Part shown: positions 14,807-24,010 of the stretch, piece after piece
Position numbering within the stretch: the first letter of the stretch is position 1
Layout of the letters: the number at the start of each line of letters is the position of its first letter
From: Bacillota bacterium
Lineage (GTDB): Bacteria; Bacillota; UBA4882; UBA8346
DNA: 34,830 nt
Assembly: GCA_029553165.1 (NCBI GenBank)
Contig: JAKPCT010000168.1
Coordinates: forward strand, 1-34,830
Reading direction: 5' to 3'
Notes under the pieces: model-generated
Seen by the model: only the letters and a program-made list of their open reading frames with translations
What the model was told of the DNA's origin: nothing
The model's database searches: none
Position numbers and translations under genes: made by a program

Positions 14807-16579
14807 TCATAGCGCCGTTTTAATCGCTAACTCCTTCAATTGTCTCGGTGTTACTTCACCAGGAGCACCAGTCATTAAACAAGTTGCACTCGCTGTCTTC
14901 GGGAAGGCAATCACATCCCGAAGGGATTGGGAACCGGTTATCAACATAATTAAACGGTCCAAACCAAAAGCGATTCCTCCGTGAGGAGGTGTACCATATT
15001 CGAAAGCATCCAATAAGAACCCAAATTTGGCCCGGGCTTCTTCAGGAGTAAATCCGAGAATCTTGAACATCTTTTCCTGGAGCTCATGCTGATAGATTCG
15101 AATACTGCCTCCACCTAACTCCATTCCATTAAGGACAAGGTCATAAGCATTAGCTCTTACTTTGCCTGGTTCCGTATCTAAAAGCTCTAGATCTTCCGGA
15201 AGTGGTGATGTAAAAGGATGATGAACCGCAACATAGCGTTTTTCTGCCTCATCATAATCCAATAATGGGAAGTTGATCACCCAGAGGAATTGGTATTGAT
15301 CCTCCGGTATCAGTTGTAGACGTCTTCCAAACTCCAACCGGATTTGGCCCATTGCCGTCCTGGCGACATCCGGTTTGTCCGCAATCAAGAGGATCAGATC
15401 ACCGGTTTTGGCTCCAAATCTGTCAATAATCTGATTGAACTCTGCTTCAGTGAAAAATTTGGCAACCGGGGACTTAATTCCCTCTTCAGTCAGAGCTAAG
15501 TATGCCAATCCTTTCGCACCGTAAGTTACTGCCAACGGTGATAACTCATCCAACTGGCTTCGGGTGTAATTACCACAGCCGGGAACGTTAATTCCGACAA
15601 CGATACCTCCGGAAGCAACAATGTTCGCAAAGACTTTAAAATTAGAATTAACCATGCAATCTGATACTTCAACCAACTCCAACCCAAAGCGGATATCAGG
15701 TTTATCAGAACCGAAACGGGACATCGCTTCACAATACTCCATCTGCAGGAAAGGACGTGGAATATCAATATCCAAAGTCTCTTTGAAGATCTTTACCATC
15801 ATCTCTTCCATCATCTCAAGCAACATTTGCCGGTTTAAAAAAGACATTTCGATATCAATTTGCGTAAATTCCGGTTGGCGGTCCGCTCTTAAATCTTCAT
15901 CACGGAAACAACGTACAATCTGGAAATATTTTTCAAACCCACTCACCATCAAAATCTGCTTAAAAAGTTGTGGTGATTGCGGCAGTGCATAAAATCGGCC
16001 AGGATTTACCCTGCTTGGTACTAAAAATTCCCGTGCCCCTTCAGGAGTACTGGTAGTTAACATTGGGGTTTCAATCTCCAAGAATCCCTTTTGATCCAAG
16101 AAATCCCGCGTAATCTTGGTTACTCGATGTCGAAGCATAATATTACGCTGCATCTCCGGACGGCGTAAATCAAGATAACGATATTTGAGACGGACATTCT
16201 CATCCACTTCAACATCACCATAATCAGCTATGTAGATTGGTGGTGTCTTGGCTTCATTTAAGATTTGCAATTCCACTCCATAGACTTCAATCTCTCCGGT
16301 TGCCATATTGGGATTAACCGTCCCATCGGGGCGTAATTCCACTCTGCCCTTAACAGCAATCACATACTCATTTCGAATTTTTTCAGCCAACTCAAAAGCA
16401 TTTTTATTAATCTCAGGATTGAAAACAACCTGGACAATTCCTGAACGATCCCGTAAATCAAAGAAGATTAATCCCCCATGATCACGGCGTCTTTGAACCC
16501 ATCCATTTAAGATAACTTCTCTTCCGTTATCAACCTTAGTTAATTCCCCACACGAAGCAGTCCTAATCTGAAAATTCAA
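14807..16579 (-). CDS. aspS: Aspartyl-tRNA synthetase (likely non-discriminating type)
   Basis: This 590-residue class II synthetase charges tRNA(Asp). It has an N-terminal OB anticodon domain ([20 protein letters not shown]). Motif 2 is [20 protein letters not shown], a bacterial GAD insertion follows, and motif 3 is [12 protein letters not shown]. His34 and Gly86 occupy the positions that in Pseudomonas AspRS (His31, Gly81) mark non-discriminating enzymes; these also make Asp-tRNA(Asn) for the GatCAB route. The start is TTG after GGAGGAG with five-base spacing. It lies 135 bases downstream of hisS, the common Bacillota order. I see no T-box leader. Confidence 0.95.
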   Translation of the reverse strand: MNFQIRTASCGELTKVDNGREVILNGWVQRRRDHGGLIFFDLRDRSGIVQVVFNPEINKNAFELAEKIRNEYVIAVKGRVELRPDGTVNPNMATGEIEVYGVELQILNEAKTPPIYIADYGDVEVDENVRLKYRYLDLRRPEMQRNIMLRHRVTKITRDFLDQKGFLEIETPMLTTSTPEGAREFLVPSRVNPGRFYALPQSPQLFKQILMVSGFEKYFQIVRCFRDEDLRADRQPEFTQIDIEMSFLNRQMLLEMMEEMMVKIFKETLDIDIPRPFLQMEYCEAMSRFGSDKPDIRFGLELVEVSDCMVNSNFKVFANIVASGGIVVGINVPGCGNYTRSQLDELSPLAVTYGAKGLAYLALTEEGIKSPVAKFFTEAEFNQIIDRFGAKTGDLILLIADKPDVARTAMGQIRLEFGRRLQLIPEDQYQFLWVINFPLLDYDEAEKRYVAVHHPFTSPLPEDLELLDTEPGKVRANAYDLVLNGMELGGGSIRIYQHELQEKMFKILGFTPEEARAKFGFLLDAFEYGTPPHGGIAFGLDRLIMLITGSQSLRDVIAFPKTASATCLMTGAPGEVTPRQLKELAIKTAL

Positions 16580-16714
16580 GTTAACTCCTCCTAAAACAGA
16601 ATGATTGATTTTATCATAATTTAGAATTTAGAATCCGGGAGTCAGAATAATCTTTATCTAAATAGCAATCTTTACAGTTTATTCTCTGTCGTTCGATATC
16701 AAATTTTATGTTTT

Positions 16715-17980
16715 TTATTTTTCATAAAAATGTTCTAAATAACCAGCCAAATTCTCGATCGAAATCAATTCTTGCTCGCTTGTGTTCATTTTTCGAATTA
16801 ATATCTGGTTATTGCGAAGTTCATCTTCGCCAACAATACCAACCAATGGTGTTCCGCTTTTATCGGCGCTCTTTAATTGAGCCTTTAAGCTTCTTCCCTG
16901 TAAATCAGTCTCCACGATCCATCCGGCTTCACGCAGTTTAATACAGAGTGAAAAAACAATTACTTGTTGTTCATCCCCCAATGGTGCCAAATAAAGGTGT
17001 GGCCTTTTTTCAACAGCAGGCGTTAAGGAGCGCGCTTCTAAAACCATCATCAAGCGTTCCATGCCGGCTGCAAAACCAATACCCGGAGTTGGTTTGCCAC
17101 CGCATTCCTCAACTAAACCATCATACCGTCCGCCACCACACAACGCATTCTGAGAACCAAGATCGCCCGCCAAAACCTCAAAGACAGTCTTGGTATAATA
17201 ATCAAAACCACGGACCAATCGGGGATTGAGCTTATACTTTATATCACAAGAATCCAGAATTTTACATAATTTTTCAAAATGCTCACCGCAATCCGGACAT
17301 AATGTTGTTGTAATTAACGGTACATCTTCGGTTAATCTACGGCAGGATTCATTTTTACAATCTAACAAGCGTAATGGATTACGTTCTAACCGCCGTTGGC
17401 AATTCGGACATAATTTTTCACTCTTGGGTCTTAAGTGTTCGATTAACTTTTGCCGGTATAAAGGACGGCACTCCGTACAACCAATTGAGTTTAAATTAAC
17501 ATCCAGATCAGTAACACCAAGCCGGCGATAAAAATTCACTGCCAGACTGATGATTTCAGCGTCAACCCTTGGATCTTTGCTCCCTAAAACTTCAGCACCA
17601 AATTGGTTGAACTGTCTGAATCTACCGGCTTGAGGAGCTTCACAGCGAAACATTGGGCCATAATAATACAATTTCGCGATCGACCCCTGATTTGCCAAAT
17701 TATGCTCAATAAAAGCCCTAACGACTGAAGCCGTACCTTCGGGGCGCAGCGTCAAGCTTCGCTCGCCTCGATCGCTGAAAGTAAACATCTCTTTTTCAAC
17801 TATATCCGTAGTATCACCAATTCCTCTTTGAAACAGATCAGTATATTCAAACATCGGTGTTCGGACTTCATCGTAACCATATTCAGTAAAGATCTGATGA
17901 ATCTGTGCCTCTATATGACGCCAGAGAATTGTCTGATTGGGAAGTAAATCGTATGTACCTTTAGGAGCTTGAATCTTCAT
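16715..17980 (-). CDS. hisS: Histidyl-tRNA synthetase
   Basis: This 421-residue class II synthetase attaches histidine to tRNA(His). The N-terminus PKGTYDLLPNQTILW is typical. Motif 2 reads GPMFRCEAPQAGRFRQFNQF, the HisA signature is LVRGFDYYTKTVFEV, and motif 3 is GIGFAAGMERLMMV. A cysteine-rich insertion at about 168-245 (CTEC, CPNC, CKNESC, CPDC) may bind zinc, as in many Bacillota enzymes. The C-terminal anticodon domain runs from about 325. The 81-base leader contains a GC-rich hairpin (separate entry) rather than a T-box. Co-transcription with aspS is likely, as no terminator separates them. Confidence 0.96.
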   Translation of the reverse strand: MKIQAPKGTYDLLPNQTILWRHIEAQIHQIFTEYGYDEVRTPMFEYTDLFQRGIGDTTDIVEKEMFTFSDRGERSLTLRPEGTASVVRAFIEHNLANQGSIAKLYYYGPMFRCEAPQAGRFRQFNQFGAEVLGSKDPRVDAEIISLAVNFYRRLGVTDLDVNLNSIGCTECRPLYRQKLIEHLRPKSEKLCPNCQRRLERNPLRLLDCKNESCRRLTEDVPLITTTLCPDCGEHFEKLCKILDSCDIKYKLNPRLVRGFDYYTKTVFEVLAGDLGSQNALCGGGRYDGLVEECGGKPTPGIGFAAGMERLMMVLEARSLTPAVEKRPHLYLAPLGDEQQVIVFSLCIKLREAGWIVETDLQGRSLKAQLKSADKSGTPLVGIVGEDELRNNQILIRKMNTSEQELISIENLAGYLEHFYEK

Positions 17981-18009
17981 CTTATTACCGCCTTATTCAG
18001 GATATTTAT

Positions 18010-18035
18010 ACGCGGAAGGCATCTGCCTTCCGCGT
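18010..18035. repeat. GC-rich inverted repeat between parvulin gene and hisS
   Basis: ACGCGGAAGGC and GCCTTCCGCGT form an 11-bp perfect stem around ATCT. Neither side has a U-run, so it is not a standard terminator. It stands out in an AT-rich gap and could be an mRNA-stabilising, processing or REP-like hairpin. Confidence 0.6.
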
Positions 18036-18061
18036 TGTGAAAACCATTTTCATTTTAAAGA

Positions 18062-19579
18062 TTACTCTTCTGCCTGAGTTTGTTCTTTGTCTGCATCAGT
18101 TTGAGCGTTTTGTTCTAAACTTCTTTGATATTCTTTAAGTTCTTCTTCTTGTTTCTTTTGAAGCTTTGCAATAATTTGTTCCTCTTTTTTAGCAGCTTCA
18201 GTCATCTTCCAATCAGTAAATGTTTTTTGAAGCGCTTGATGGATTCCAAGATCATCAGCGTGTTTTCCGCCAAATTCTAACAACAGTTTTTCCGCTTTAT
18301 CAGCTTTCTTGTCTTCTTTGTATACTTTAGCCAATGCTAATTGATACTCAAAACTATCTTGGAAATCAGCAGGAATCTTCTTCAATATTGCTTGGGCTTC
18401 TTCAAATTTTTTCAGATTAACATAGACATCAGATAATTCAAGATAGAGATCCCATTGTTTCTTATAATATTTCTTTTTTAATGCTTTCTCATAAGCAGTA
18501 GCAGCTTCAGCCCACTTCTTTTCGATTGCCAGTTTGTAAGCCCGGAGGCCCGGATCTAAAATATCAACCTTCTCTGCTGCCTCTTTACTGATTTTTTTCA
18601 TCCAATTAACAAATTCTTCATTAGTTTGAGCAGTCATCAACAATAAGTTTTCTTCATTAGCTTTATATTGTTCTTCATATTCATCACCCTGCGGCATAGT
18701 CCGTTCGTCAAGGCGAATAATGTGATAGCCATATTGTGTTTTAACAGGTTTGCTGATGTCACCCACTTTTTCCAAAGCAAGTGAACCTTCAACAAATTCT
18801 CTGACCATCGTCGAGGCAAACTCTTGAACAGGCATTGGTCCGTATTTTCCGCCTTTTTCGATTGAACCCGGATCATCGGAATAGGTCTTTACTAATTCGG
18901 CAAAATCAGCACCACTGTTTAATTTAGCTAAAACTTCATTAGCTCGCTTTAATGCTTCTTCTTCCGTACGAAGCGGTTTATTATTTGCATCATTCAGACC
19001 AATTAAAATGTGACTTACTGCAATATCCTTAATCAAGGAACGCTCGACTTCTTCTTTGGAAACAGTAATACCTAACTCTTTGGCTTTCATTACGAAAAAC
19101 TTCTGTTTCTGCATATCGGGAACTAAAACTTTGATTAACTCCTTCTTATCCCTAAATCCTTGTCTATCAAGCAATGTTTTTAATTCTTCTTCGGTAGGAA
19201 AATATTTTTTGATTAGTTTCTCGGCATCTGCTTCAGTAACTTTGATCTTATCAGCTACTTTTTTCATCTCTGCTTTAATCGCTAACTCTTCAATAGCCAT
19301 CGATAATGCCATGTCTCTAATTTGTGATTGAGTATATTGAATACCTAACTGGGCAAATTGGCTGGCTTGCTGACTTGCCTGGGTAATATATTTTTGAAAC
19401 TCATTCCCTTTTATTATCTCCCCATCAAGTTTAACAGCCTCTCCCTGATATGAGAGGACTTCTCGGTTCAACATCGGGAATCCCACATAAAACATTGTAA
19501 TAACCATAGCCACTACTAATACCACAATAACCGGAGCAAGCATTTTTTTAGAAAATTTACGAATTGAAATCATTCCCAT
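18062..19579 (-). CDS. Membrane-anchored parvulin peptidyl-prolyl isomerase with C-terminal TPR region (SurA/PrsA/PpiD-like)
   Basis: This 505-residue extracytoplasmic folding factor is held by one N-terminal helix (LAPVIVVLVVAMVITMFYVG, no lipobox). A SurA_N-like helical chaperone region spans about 50-180. A PpiC/parvulin domain spans about 186-291, with VSHILIGL, FAELVKTYSDDPGS, KGGKYGPMP and the terminal YGYHIIRLDE. Residues about 340-470 form TPR-like repeats (AYKLAIEKKWAEAATAYEKAL...), and the tail is acidic. Parvulin plus TPR in one chain is uncommon. In a diderm it could serve outer-membrane or secreted proteins. ATG follows AGGAGG by about ten bases. Confidence 0.88.
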   Translation of the reverse strand: MGMISIRKFSKKMLAPVIVVLVVAMVITMFYVGFPMLNREVLSYQGEAVKLDGEIIKGNEFQKYITQASQQASQFAQLGIQYTQSQIRDMALSMAIEELAIKAEMKKVADKIKVTEADAEKLIKKYFPTEEELKTLLDRQGFRDKKELIKVLVPDMQKQKFFVMKAKELGITVSKEEVERSLIKDIAVSHILIGLNDANNKPLRTEEEALKRANEVLAKLNSGADFAELVKTYSDDPGSIEKGGKYGPMPVQEFASTMVREFVEGSLALEKVGDISKPVKTQYGYHIIRLDERTMPQGDEYEEQYKANEENLLLMTAQTNEEFVNWMKKISKEAAEKVDILDPGLRAYKLAIEKKWAEAATAYEKALKKKYYKKQWDLYLELSDVYVNLKKFEEAQAILKKIPADFQDSFEYQLALAKVYKEDKKADKAEKLLLEFGGKHADDLGIHQALQKTFTDWKMTEAAKKEEQIIAKLQKKQEEELKEYQRSLEQNAQTDADKEQTQAEE

Positions 19580-19606
19580 TATTCTATTTCCTCCTTCGCT
19601 AATTAC

Positions 19607-19631
19607 AAAAAAAAAATGAGTAAAAACCCAT
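19607..19631 (-). terminator. Likely terminator after hemZ
   Basis: On the minus strand a 6-bp stem (ATGGGT with ACTCAT, one G-U) with loop TTTT is followed by about ten T. The stem is weak but the U-run is long. Confidence 0.5.
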
Positions 19632-19694
19632 GAATAGCCTTTAATTAATAAGTGCAGGATGCTTTTAATATTTTACCTAATACAATTTAAAATG

Positions 19695-21149
19695 TCAACT
19701 AAGAAGTATCCGGGTTAGTTGGGCTTTTTTAACTATATCCTCAGACACCCGCTGATAATATGTTGCCGGGCATTTGGGGTTTTGATGGCGTGATACTTTA
19801 AAATCAGGGCCAACAACCCATTTCGTAACTGCTCCACCTCCTAATCCGAGAATGGTTTGGCGTTCTTCCATCATTTGAATGTTATAAACACTTTCGGTCC
19901 CACGCTTGGCATAGCCAATGTTTTCAAGATCACCCAAGATCGCTCGTTGGCGGTAAAGATAATATGGTATGAAACCATGTTGCTGGAGTAGATCAACGGC
20001 AATGCCATGGGCATTAACCAACTCCTGAGACTGTAACAAATTAAGTTCATCAAATTCCTTATGCCATGATGCCGCCCGTTTTGGAGCCAAGGTATGGACC
20101 GTAATATTCTCCGGGTCAATAGCGATCACTTTTTGTAAGGAATCTAAAAACATCGTTCCGGTTTCATTGGGTAAGCCTAAAATCAGATCCATATTCAAGA
20201 TTAAGTTAGTTGCCTTAACTAAATCGACAGCGTTATAAATATCAGCAATACTATGATTGCGACCAATGCCTCTTAGGGTAGCAGTCTGCATTGTCTGCGG
20301 ATTGATACTGATCCGATTGACACCGGAAGCAACCATTGCTTCGATCTTGGCTTTCGAAACCGTCTCCGGACGCCCCGCTTCAACTGTAAATTCGCTCAAC
20401 CTACGGATGTCAAATGCATCAGTAATCCACCTCAACACCTGTGCAAAAGAATCATCATCGAGACTGGTTGGCGTTCCGCCACCTATATAGATGCTTTCAA
20501 TGTTAAACCCTAATTCGCCACACAAAGCACTGGTTGCTTTAATTTCAAGCTCTAATCCTTTTAAAAAGTTGCCGACCAAATGGCGGTGGGTTTCCAGGGA
20601 AACTGCCGGAAAAGAACAATAATGGCAACGGGTCGGGCAAAAAGGGATGCCAACATAAATACTGATTGTCTGGTTATTAATAAACTTTTCCTGAAGTTGA
20701 CCAATCTCCAGCAATAATTTGGCTTTGGCTGGACTTAAACCATAGTTTTGGAGCAGTCGTTCCTGGATTTCCTGACCGGAAAAACCTTTATCCCGCAAAT
20801 AGTGATAGATCTTTGTTGGCCGAACTCCACTTAAGATCCCCCACGGAGGGTTTTTATCAAAAATTGCTTTGAAAATATTAATAATTCCTAAACGAACTAT
20901 TTCTTTGAGCCGTTGCTTACGGTCTTCAAGATTATAACGGCGATCATTGATCTCCTGATCATTGAATGACCAACTAACCTGTGGCGCAGACAATTGAATC
21001 TTAACACCAAAACTGCTAGCGTCAATATCAATTAACAATGAAAAATCACCGTTATCCGCAACCACTTGCGCTTGGGGATCAATAATTTTCAAGGCTGCTT
21101 CAATATTGGGTAATTGTTCAGGAAAATTAGTCTCAATTTTGTATCGCAT
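19695..21149 (-). CDS. hemZ: Coproporphyrinogen dehydrogenase HemZ (radical SAM)
   Basis: This 484-residue oxygen-independent coproporphyrinogen III oxidase-like radical SAM protein has its iron-sulfur motif at IPFCPTRCHYCSF (Cys171, 175, 178). IYIGGGTPTSL and GLPNETGTM are typical of the HemN superfamily, and WGILSGVRPTKIYHYLRDKGF at about 103 is specific to HemZ. In Bacillus HemZ supports anaerobic heme synthesis. No other heme genes are in the window, so a different substrate cannot be excluded. The gene begins 9 bases after the MBL hydrolase stop and is surely co-transcribed with it. Confidence 0.92.
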   Translation of the reverse strand: MRYKIETNFPEQLPNIEAALKIIDPQAQVVADNGDFSLLIDIDASSFGVKIQLSAPQVSWSFNDQEINDRRYNLEDRKQRLKEIVRLGIINIFKAIFDKNPPWGILSGVRPTKIYHYLRDKGFSGQEIQERLLQNYGLSPAKAKLLLEIGQLQEKFINNQTISIYVGIPFCPTRCHYCSFPAVSLETHRHLVGNFLKGLELEIKATSALCGELGFNIESIYIGGGTPTSLDDDSFAQVLRWITDAFDIRRLSEFTVEAGRPETVSKAKIEAMVASGVNRISINPQTMQTATLRGIGRNHSIADIYNAVDLVKATNLILNMDLILGLPNETGTMFLDSLQKVIAIDPENITVHTLAPKRAASWHKEFDELNLLQSQELVNAHGIAVDLLQQHGFIPYYLYRQRAILGDLENIGYAKRGTESVYNIQMMEERQTILGLGGGAVTKWVVGPDFKVSRHQNPKCPATYYQRVSEDIVKKAQLTRILLS

Positions 21150-21158
21150 TAAAAATCT

Positions 21159-21779
21159 TCACTTCAATTTAATAAATGGATTAAAATCATGTTCATGAGC
21201 TAAAGTAGTATCACACCCATGTCCCGGTAATACGACTGTTTCCGGTGGTAACGGCAGTAGTTTCCGCTCAATGCTAGTTATTATTTCCTGATAATCGCCT
21301 CCTGGAAGATCAGTGCGGCCAATACTTTGATAGAATAAAGTATCTCCCGCAAATAAAAGCCCATTACCATATAACGAAATACTTCCCTTGGTATGCCCCG
21401 GAGTTGCCAGTACCTGCAATGTTGCATCGCCCAAACTTATTTGAGCGCTATCAGTTAACACAATTGTTGCATCCGGACTTACTAACGGAGTCCCCATAAA
21501 AGTTGAAAGATTGTGATCGGCAGAGGTTAACATCACCCGATCTTGCTCATGGATTGCAATCGGAACCTGGTACTTTTCCAAAATCAAGCTGTTTCCCGCA
21601 ATATGATCCGCGTGACCATGAGTATTGACAATCCACTTTAAAGTCAAGCGATTATCTTCGACGAAACGAATGATATCAGCTACCGGTCCTCCAGGATCGA
21701 TAATACCGGCTTCCTGTCCTGACCAAACCAAATAAGTGTTAGTCTCAATCGGACCGGTAACAAAAGTCTTATAATTCAT
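21159..21779 (-). CDS. MBL-fold hydrolase, glyoxalase II-like
   Basis: This 206-residue metallo-beta-lactamase-fold protein has the binuclear metal motif THGHADHIAGN, the later ATPGHTKGSISLY and FAGDTLFYQSIGRTDLPGG, then LPGHGCDTTLAHE. These fit the hydroxyacylglutathione hydrolase-like (YqgX/GloB-related) family found beside hemZ in many Bacillota. It probably cleaves a thioester; the exact substrate is unknown. It has a strong AAGGAGG site before ATG and is coupled to hemZ downstream. Confidence 0.9.
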   Translation of the reverse strand: MNYKTFVTGPIETNTYLVWSGQEAGIIDPGGPVADIIRFVEDNRLTLKWIVNTHGHADHIAGNSLILEKYQVPIAIHEQDRVMLTSADHNLSTFMGTPLVSPDATIVLTDSAQISLGDATLQVLATPGHTKGSISLYGNGLLFAGDTLFYQSIGRTDLPGGDYQEIITSIERKLLPLPPETVVLPGHGCDTTLAHEHDFNPFIKLK

Positions 21780-21824
21780 TTATACCTCCTTAAACGAATC
21801 AAATTGCAAATGGTTTCAACTTTT

Positions 21825-22775
21825 TTAGATTTTTAACTGTTTGATATAACCCTGGAGTACTTCAGCCGAATGCCGTAAACCGGCAAGTTCTTCATAAGTC
21901 AAGGTTAAATTAATCTTCTTTTCAACGCCTCGACGGGTAACAATACTCGGCAAACTTAAACAGACATCATTTAAACCATACTCGTCACACAATAAAGTTG
22001 ATACTGTCAACACTGAATATTCATCCCGCAAAATACTTTCAACTATCTGTACCAGGGCTAACCCAATCGCATAATAGGTTGCCCCTTTGCCTTTGATAAT
22101 ACTATAGGCGGAATTTTTGACCTCTTCAAAGATCTTTTCCTTTGGTAATGGACCGCATTGTTTACCACACACCGGGCAGTACTCTGTAAATCTTAACCCG
22201 GCAATATTGGCTAAACTCCAAACCGGTACTTCAGAATCACCATGTTCGCCAATAATATAAGCATGAACGTTTGAAGGATCAACTTTACAGTGATCACTCA
22301 ATAAATAGCGAAATCTTGCTGAATCAAGTACGGTTCCCGATCCAATAACCCGTTTATGATCAAAACCGCTTAATTTATAAGTAACATAGGTCATAATATC
22401 AACCGGATTGGTAGCAATCAGTAATAAAGCATTGGTACCAACCGCATTAATCTGATTAATAATTCCTCTGAAAATCTCCGTATTTTTGTTCAAAAGATCA
22501 AGCCGGGTTTCTCCGGGTTTTTGGTTTGCCCCGGCACAAATAACGATGATATCAGCATCTTTACAATCCTCATATGTACCTGCTCTTACCAAAACAGGCC
22601 GCACAAACGAGATCCCATGGTTTAAATCCATAATTTCTCCTTCAAGCCGCTCGGTATTAACATCAATCATAACGATCTCCGAGACTACACCATTGATCAT
22701 TAAAGCATAAGCAAATGTTGCTCCAACTAAACCAGCTCCGATGATTACTACTCTACTACCACGTTCTTGGATCAT
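21825..22775 (-). CDS. ldh: L-lactate dehydrogenase
   Basis: This 316-residue NAD-dependent enzyme reduces pyruvate to lactate. The nucleotide-binding GAGLVGATFAYAL is near residue 13. The loop ANQKPGETRLDLL has Gln85, which marks lactate rather than malate dehydrogenase, and the catalytic IGEHGDSEVPVW has His178. A cysteine cluster CPVCGKQC at residues 200-207 lies in a normally variable loop and could bind metal or sense redox state (inference). The start follows AGGAGG. The upstream 77 bases separate it from nrdJ; I found no clear Rex site. Confidence 0.95.
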   Translation of the reverse strand: MIQERGSRVVIIGAGLVGATFAYALMINGVVSEIVMIDVNTERLEGEIMDLNHGISFVRPVLVRAGTYEDCKDADIIVICAGANQKPGETRLDLLNKNTEIFRGIINQINAVGTNALLLIATNPVDIMTYVTYKLSGFDHKRVIGSGTVLDSARFRYLLSDHCKVDPSNVHAYIIGEHGDSEVPVWSLANIAGLRFTEYCPVCGKQCGPLPKEKIFEEVKNSAYSIIKGKGATYYAIGLALVQIVESILRDEYSVLTVSTLLCDEYGLNDVCLSLPSIVTRRGVEKKINLTLTYEELAGLRHSAEVLQGYIKQLKI

Positions 22776-22852
22776 TATTTAGCCTCCTTCTTTGATTCCA
22801 CAATTCAAGAAAAAACACTTACTGTTGAGCTATAAATATATTTGAAATAATA

Positions 22853-24010
22853 TTAGCATTCGGAATGACCACAAGCAACACATTTGGCGCAGCCTTCTAC
22901 ATAACCGAAAGTATACATCCCGCAAACCGGACACAGATTATAACGCACTTTTTTGGGAGGGTTGGCTTGTTTCGTCGGCGGAGTCAGCTCTGAAGTTGCT
23001 ACTTCTGACAATCCCAGCTCCAGTTGCGGCTGATCATTAATCTCTTTTATCTCGTTACTCATTTTACTTAAATATTCATTGATAAACTGACCGATCGCAT
23101 CCGGGACCGAACGGACCCGATTGGGACCAAACCCAACAAATCTACTGCCACCAATTCCTAATAATTCATCAGCGACCGCTTCCGGAGCAATTCCACACCT
23201 GAAAGCTAGGGAGATCAGGCGGGCAATTGCTTCAGTAAATGCTGAAATATCACTTCCTGCCTTCCCGATCTGTGCAAATAGTTCAAACGGACTTCCTTCA
23301 TGAGTATTCAAGGTTAAGTAAAGATTTCCTTCCGGAGTCGGCCGGGCATCAGTAATTCCAGTCAAACGTTTCGGACGCTTGATTGGCATGATTCGTCCCC
23401 ACTCGCCAAATGTCAAATGTGACTCGGCATGTTCTTTCTTTTGTAACTCTGAAGAATTACTATTGGACAGACCAAGTTGCATTGGTTGATTATCCAAACT
23501 GCCATCCCGGTATACGGTGATCCCTTTACAACCTAAGTTATAGGCCAGACGGTAAGCTGCAGCAATCTGATCTTTGGTAGCCTGACGCGGAAAATTAATT
23601 GTTTTCGATACTGCATTATCAGTATATTTTTGAAATGCTGCCTGCATCTTAATATGCCACTCCGGTTCAATATCATGCGCTGTAACAAAAACCTGGCGAA
23701 TGGCTTCGGGTACTTCCTGAAAATCTGCCAAACTCCCTTGTTCGGCAATCTTCTCAATCAATTCCCTGCTATAAAATCCTTCCTGCTTGGCAACCTCTTC
23801 AAAAACACTGTTAACCTCGATCAAGCGATCATTATCCATAATCTGTCTGGTAAATGCCAAACTAAATAAAGGTTCAATTCCTCCGCTGGTATCACAGATG
23901 ATACTGATCGTCCCTGTAGGCGCAATCGTTGTTGTAGTTGCATTACGGAGTTTCAAACCATCTTTTTTTGCGGTCATAAATACTGCCCTGGTAATTGGGG
24001 AAGACACCAC
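22853..24010 (-). CDS. nrdJ: Adenosylcobalamin-dependent ribonucleotide reductase NrdJ, C-terminal part (frameshifted)
   Basis: This is the downstream half of nrdJ in a different frame from the first half. True homology begins at ...[20 protein letters not shown], where NATTT and PTGTIS line the class II active site. A TSCD/NrdJ-like middle with [15 protein letters not shown] follows, then a C-terminal zinc-binding tail ([18 protein letters not shown] then CGHSEC). The apparent start at 24010 is only the frame opening and has no ribosome site. One extra A in the A7 run at 23963-23969 separates the halves. Without correction this half would not be made. Confidence 0.88.
   Translation of the reverse strand: MVSSPITRAVFMTAKKDGLKLRNATTTTIAPTGTISIICDTSGGIEPLFSLAFTRQIMDNDRLIEVNSVFEEVAKQEGFYSRELIEKIAEQGSLADFQEVPEAIRQVFVTAHDIEPEWHIKMQAAFQKYTDNAVSKTINFPRQATKDQIAAAYRLAYNLGCKGITVYRDGSLDNQPMQLGLSNSNSSELQKKEHAESHLTFGEWGRIMPIKRPKRLTGITDARPTPEGNLYLTLNTHEGSPFELFAQIGKAGSDISAFTEAIARLISLAFRCGIAPEAVADELLGIGGSRFVGFGPNRVRSVPDAIGQFINEYLSKMSNEIKEINDQPQLELGLSEVATSELTPPTKQANPPKKVRYNLCPVCGMYTFGYVEGCAKCVACGHSEC

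Noticed and set aside
16580..18061. T-box riboswitch before aspS or hisS.
   Set aside because: The leaders of 135 and 81 bases are too short, and no T-box sequence or antiterminator was found.
23963..23969. Programmed -1 frameshifting at the A7 run of nrdJ.
   Set aside because: A -1 slip gives AAG ATG GTT TGA and stops at once; only +1 (or loss of one A) restores NrdJ, and no stimulatory structure is evident.
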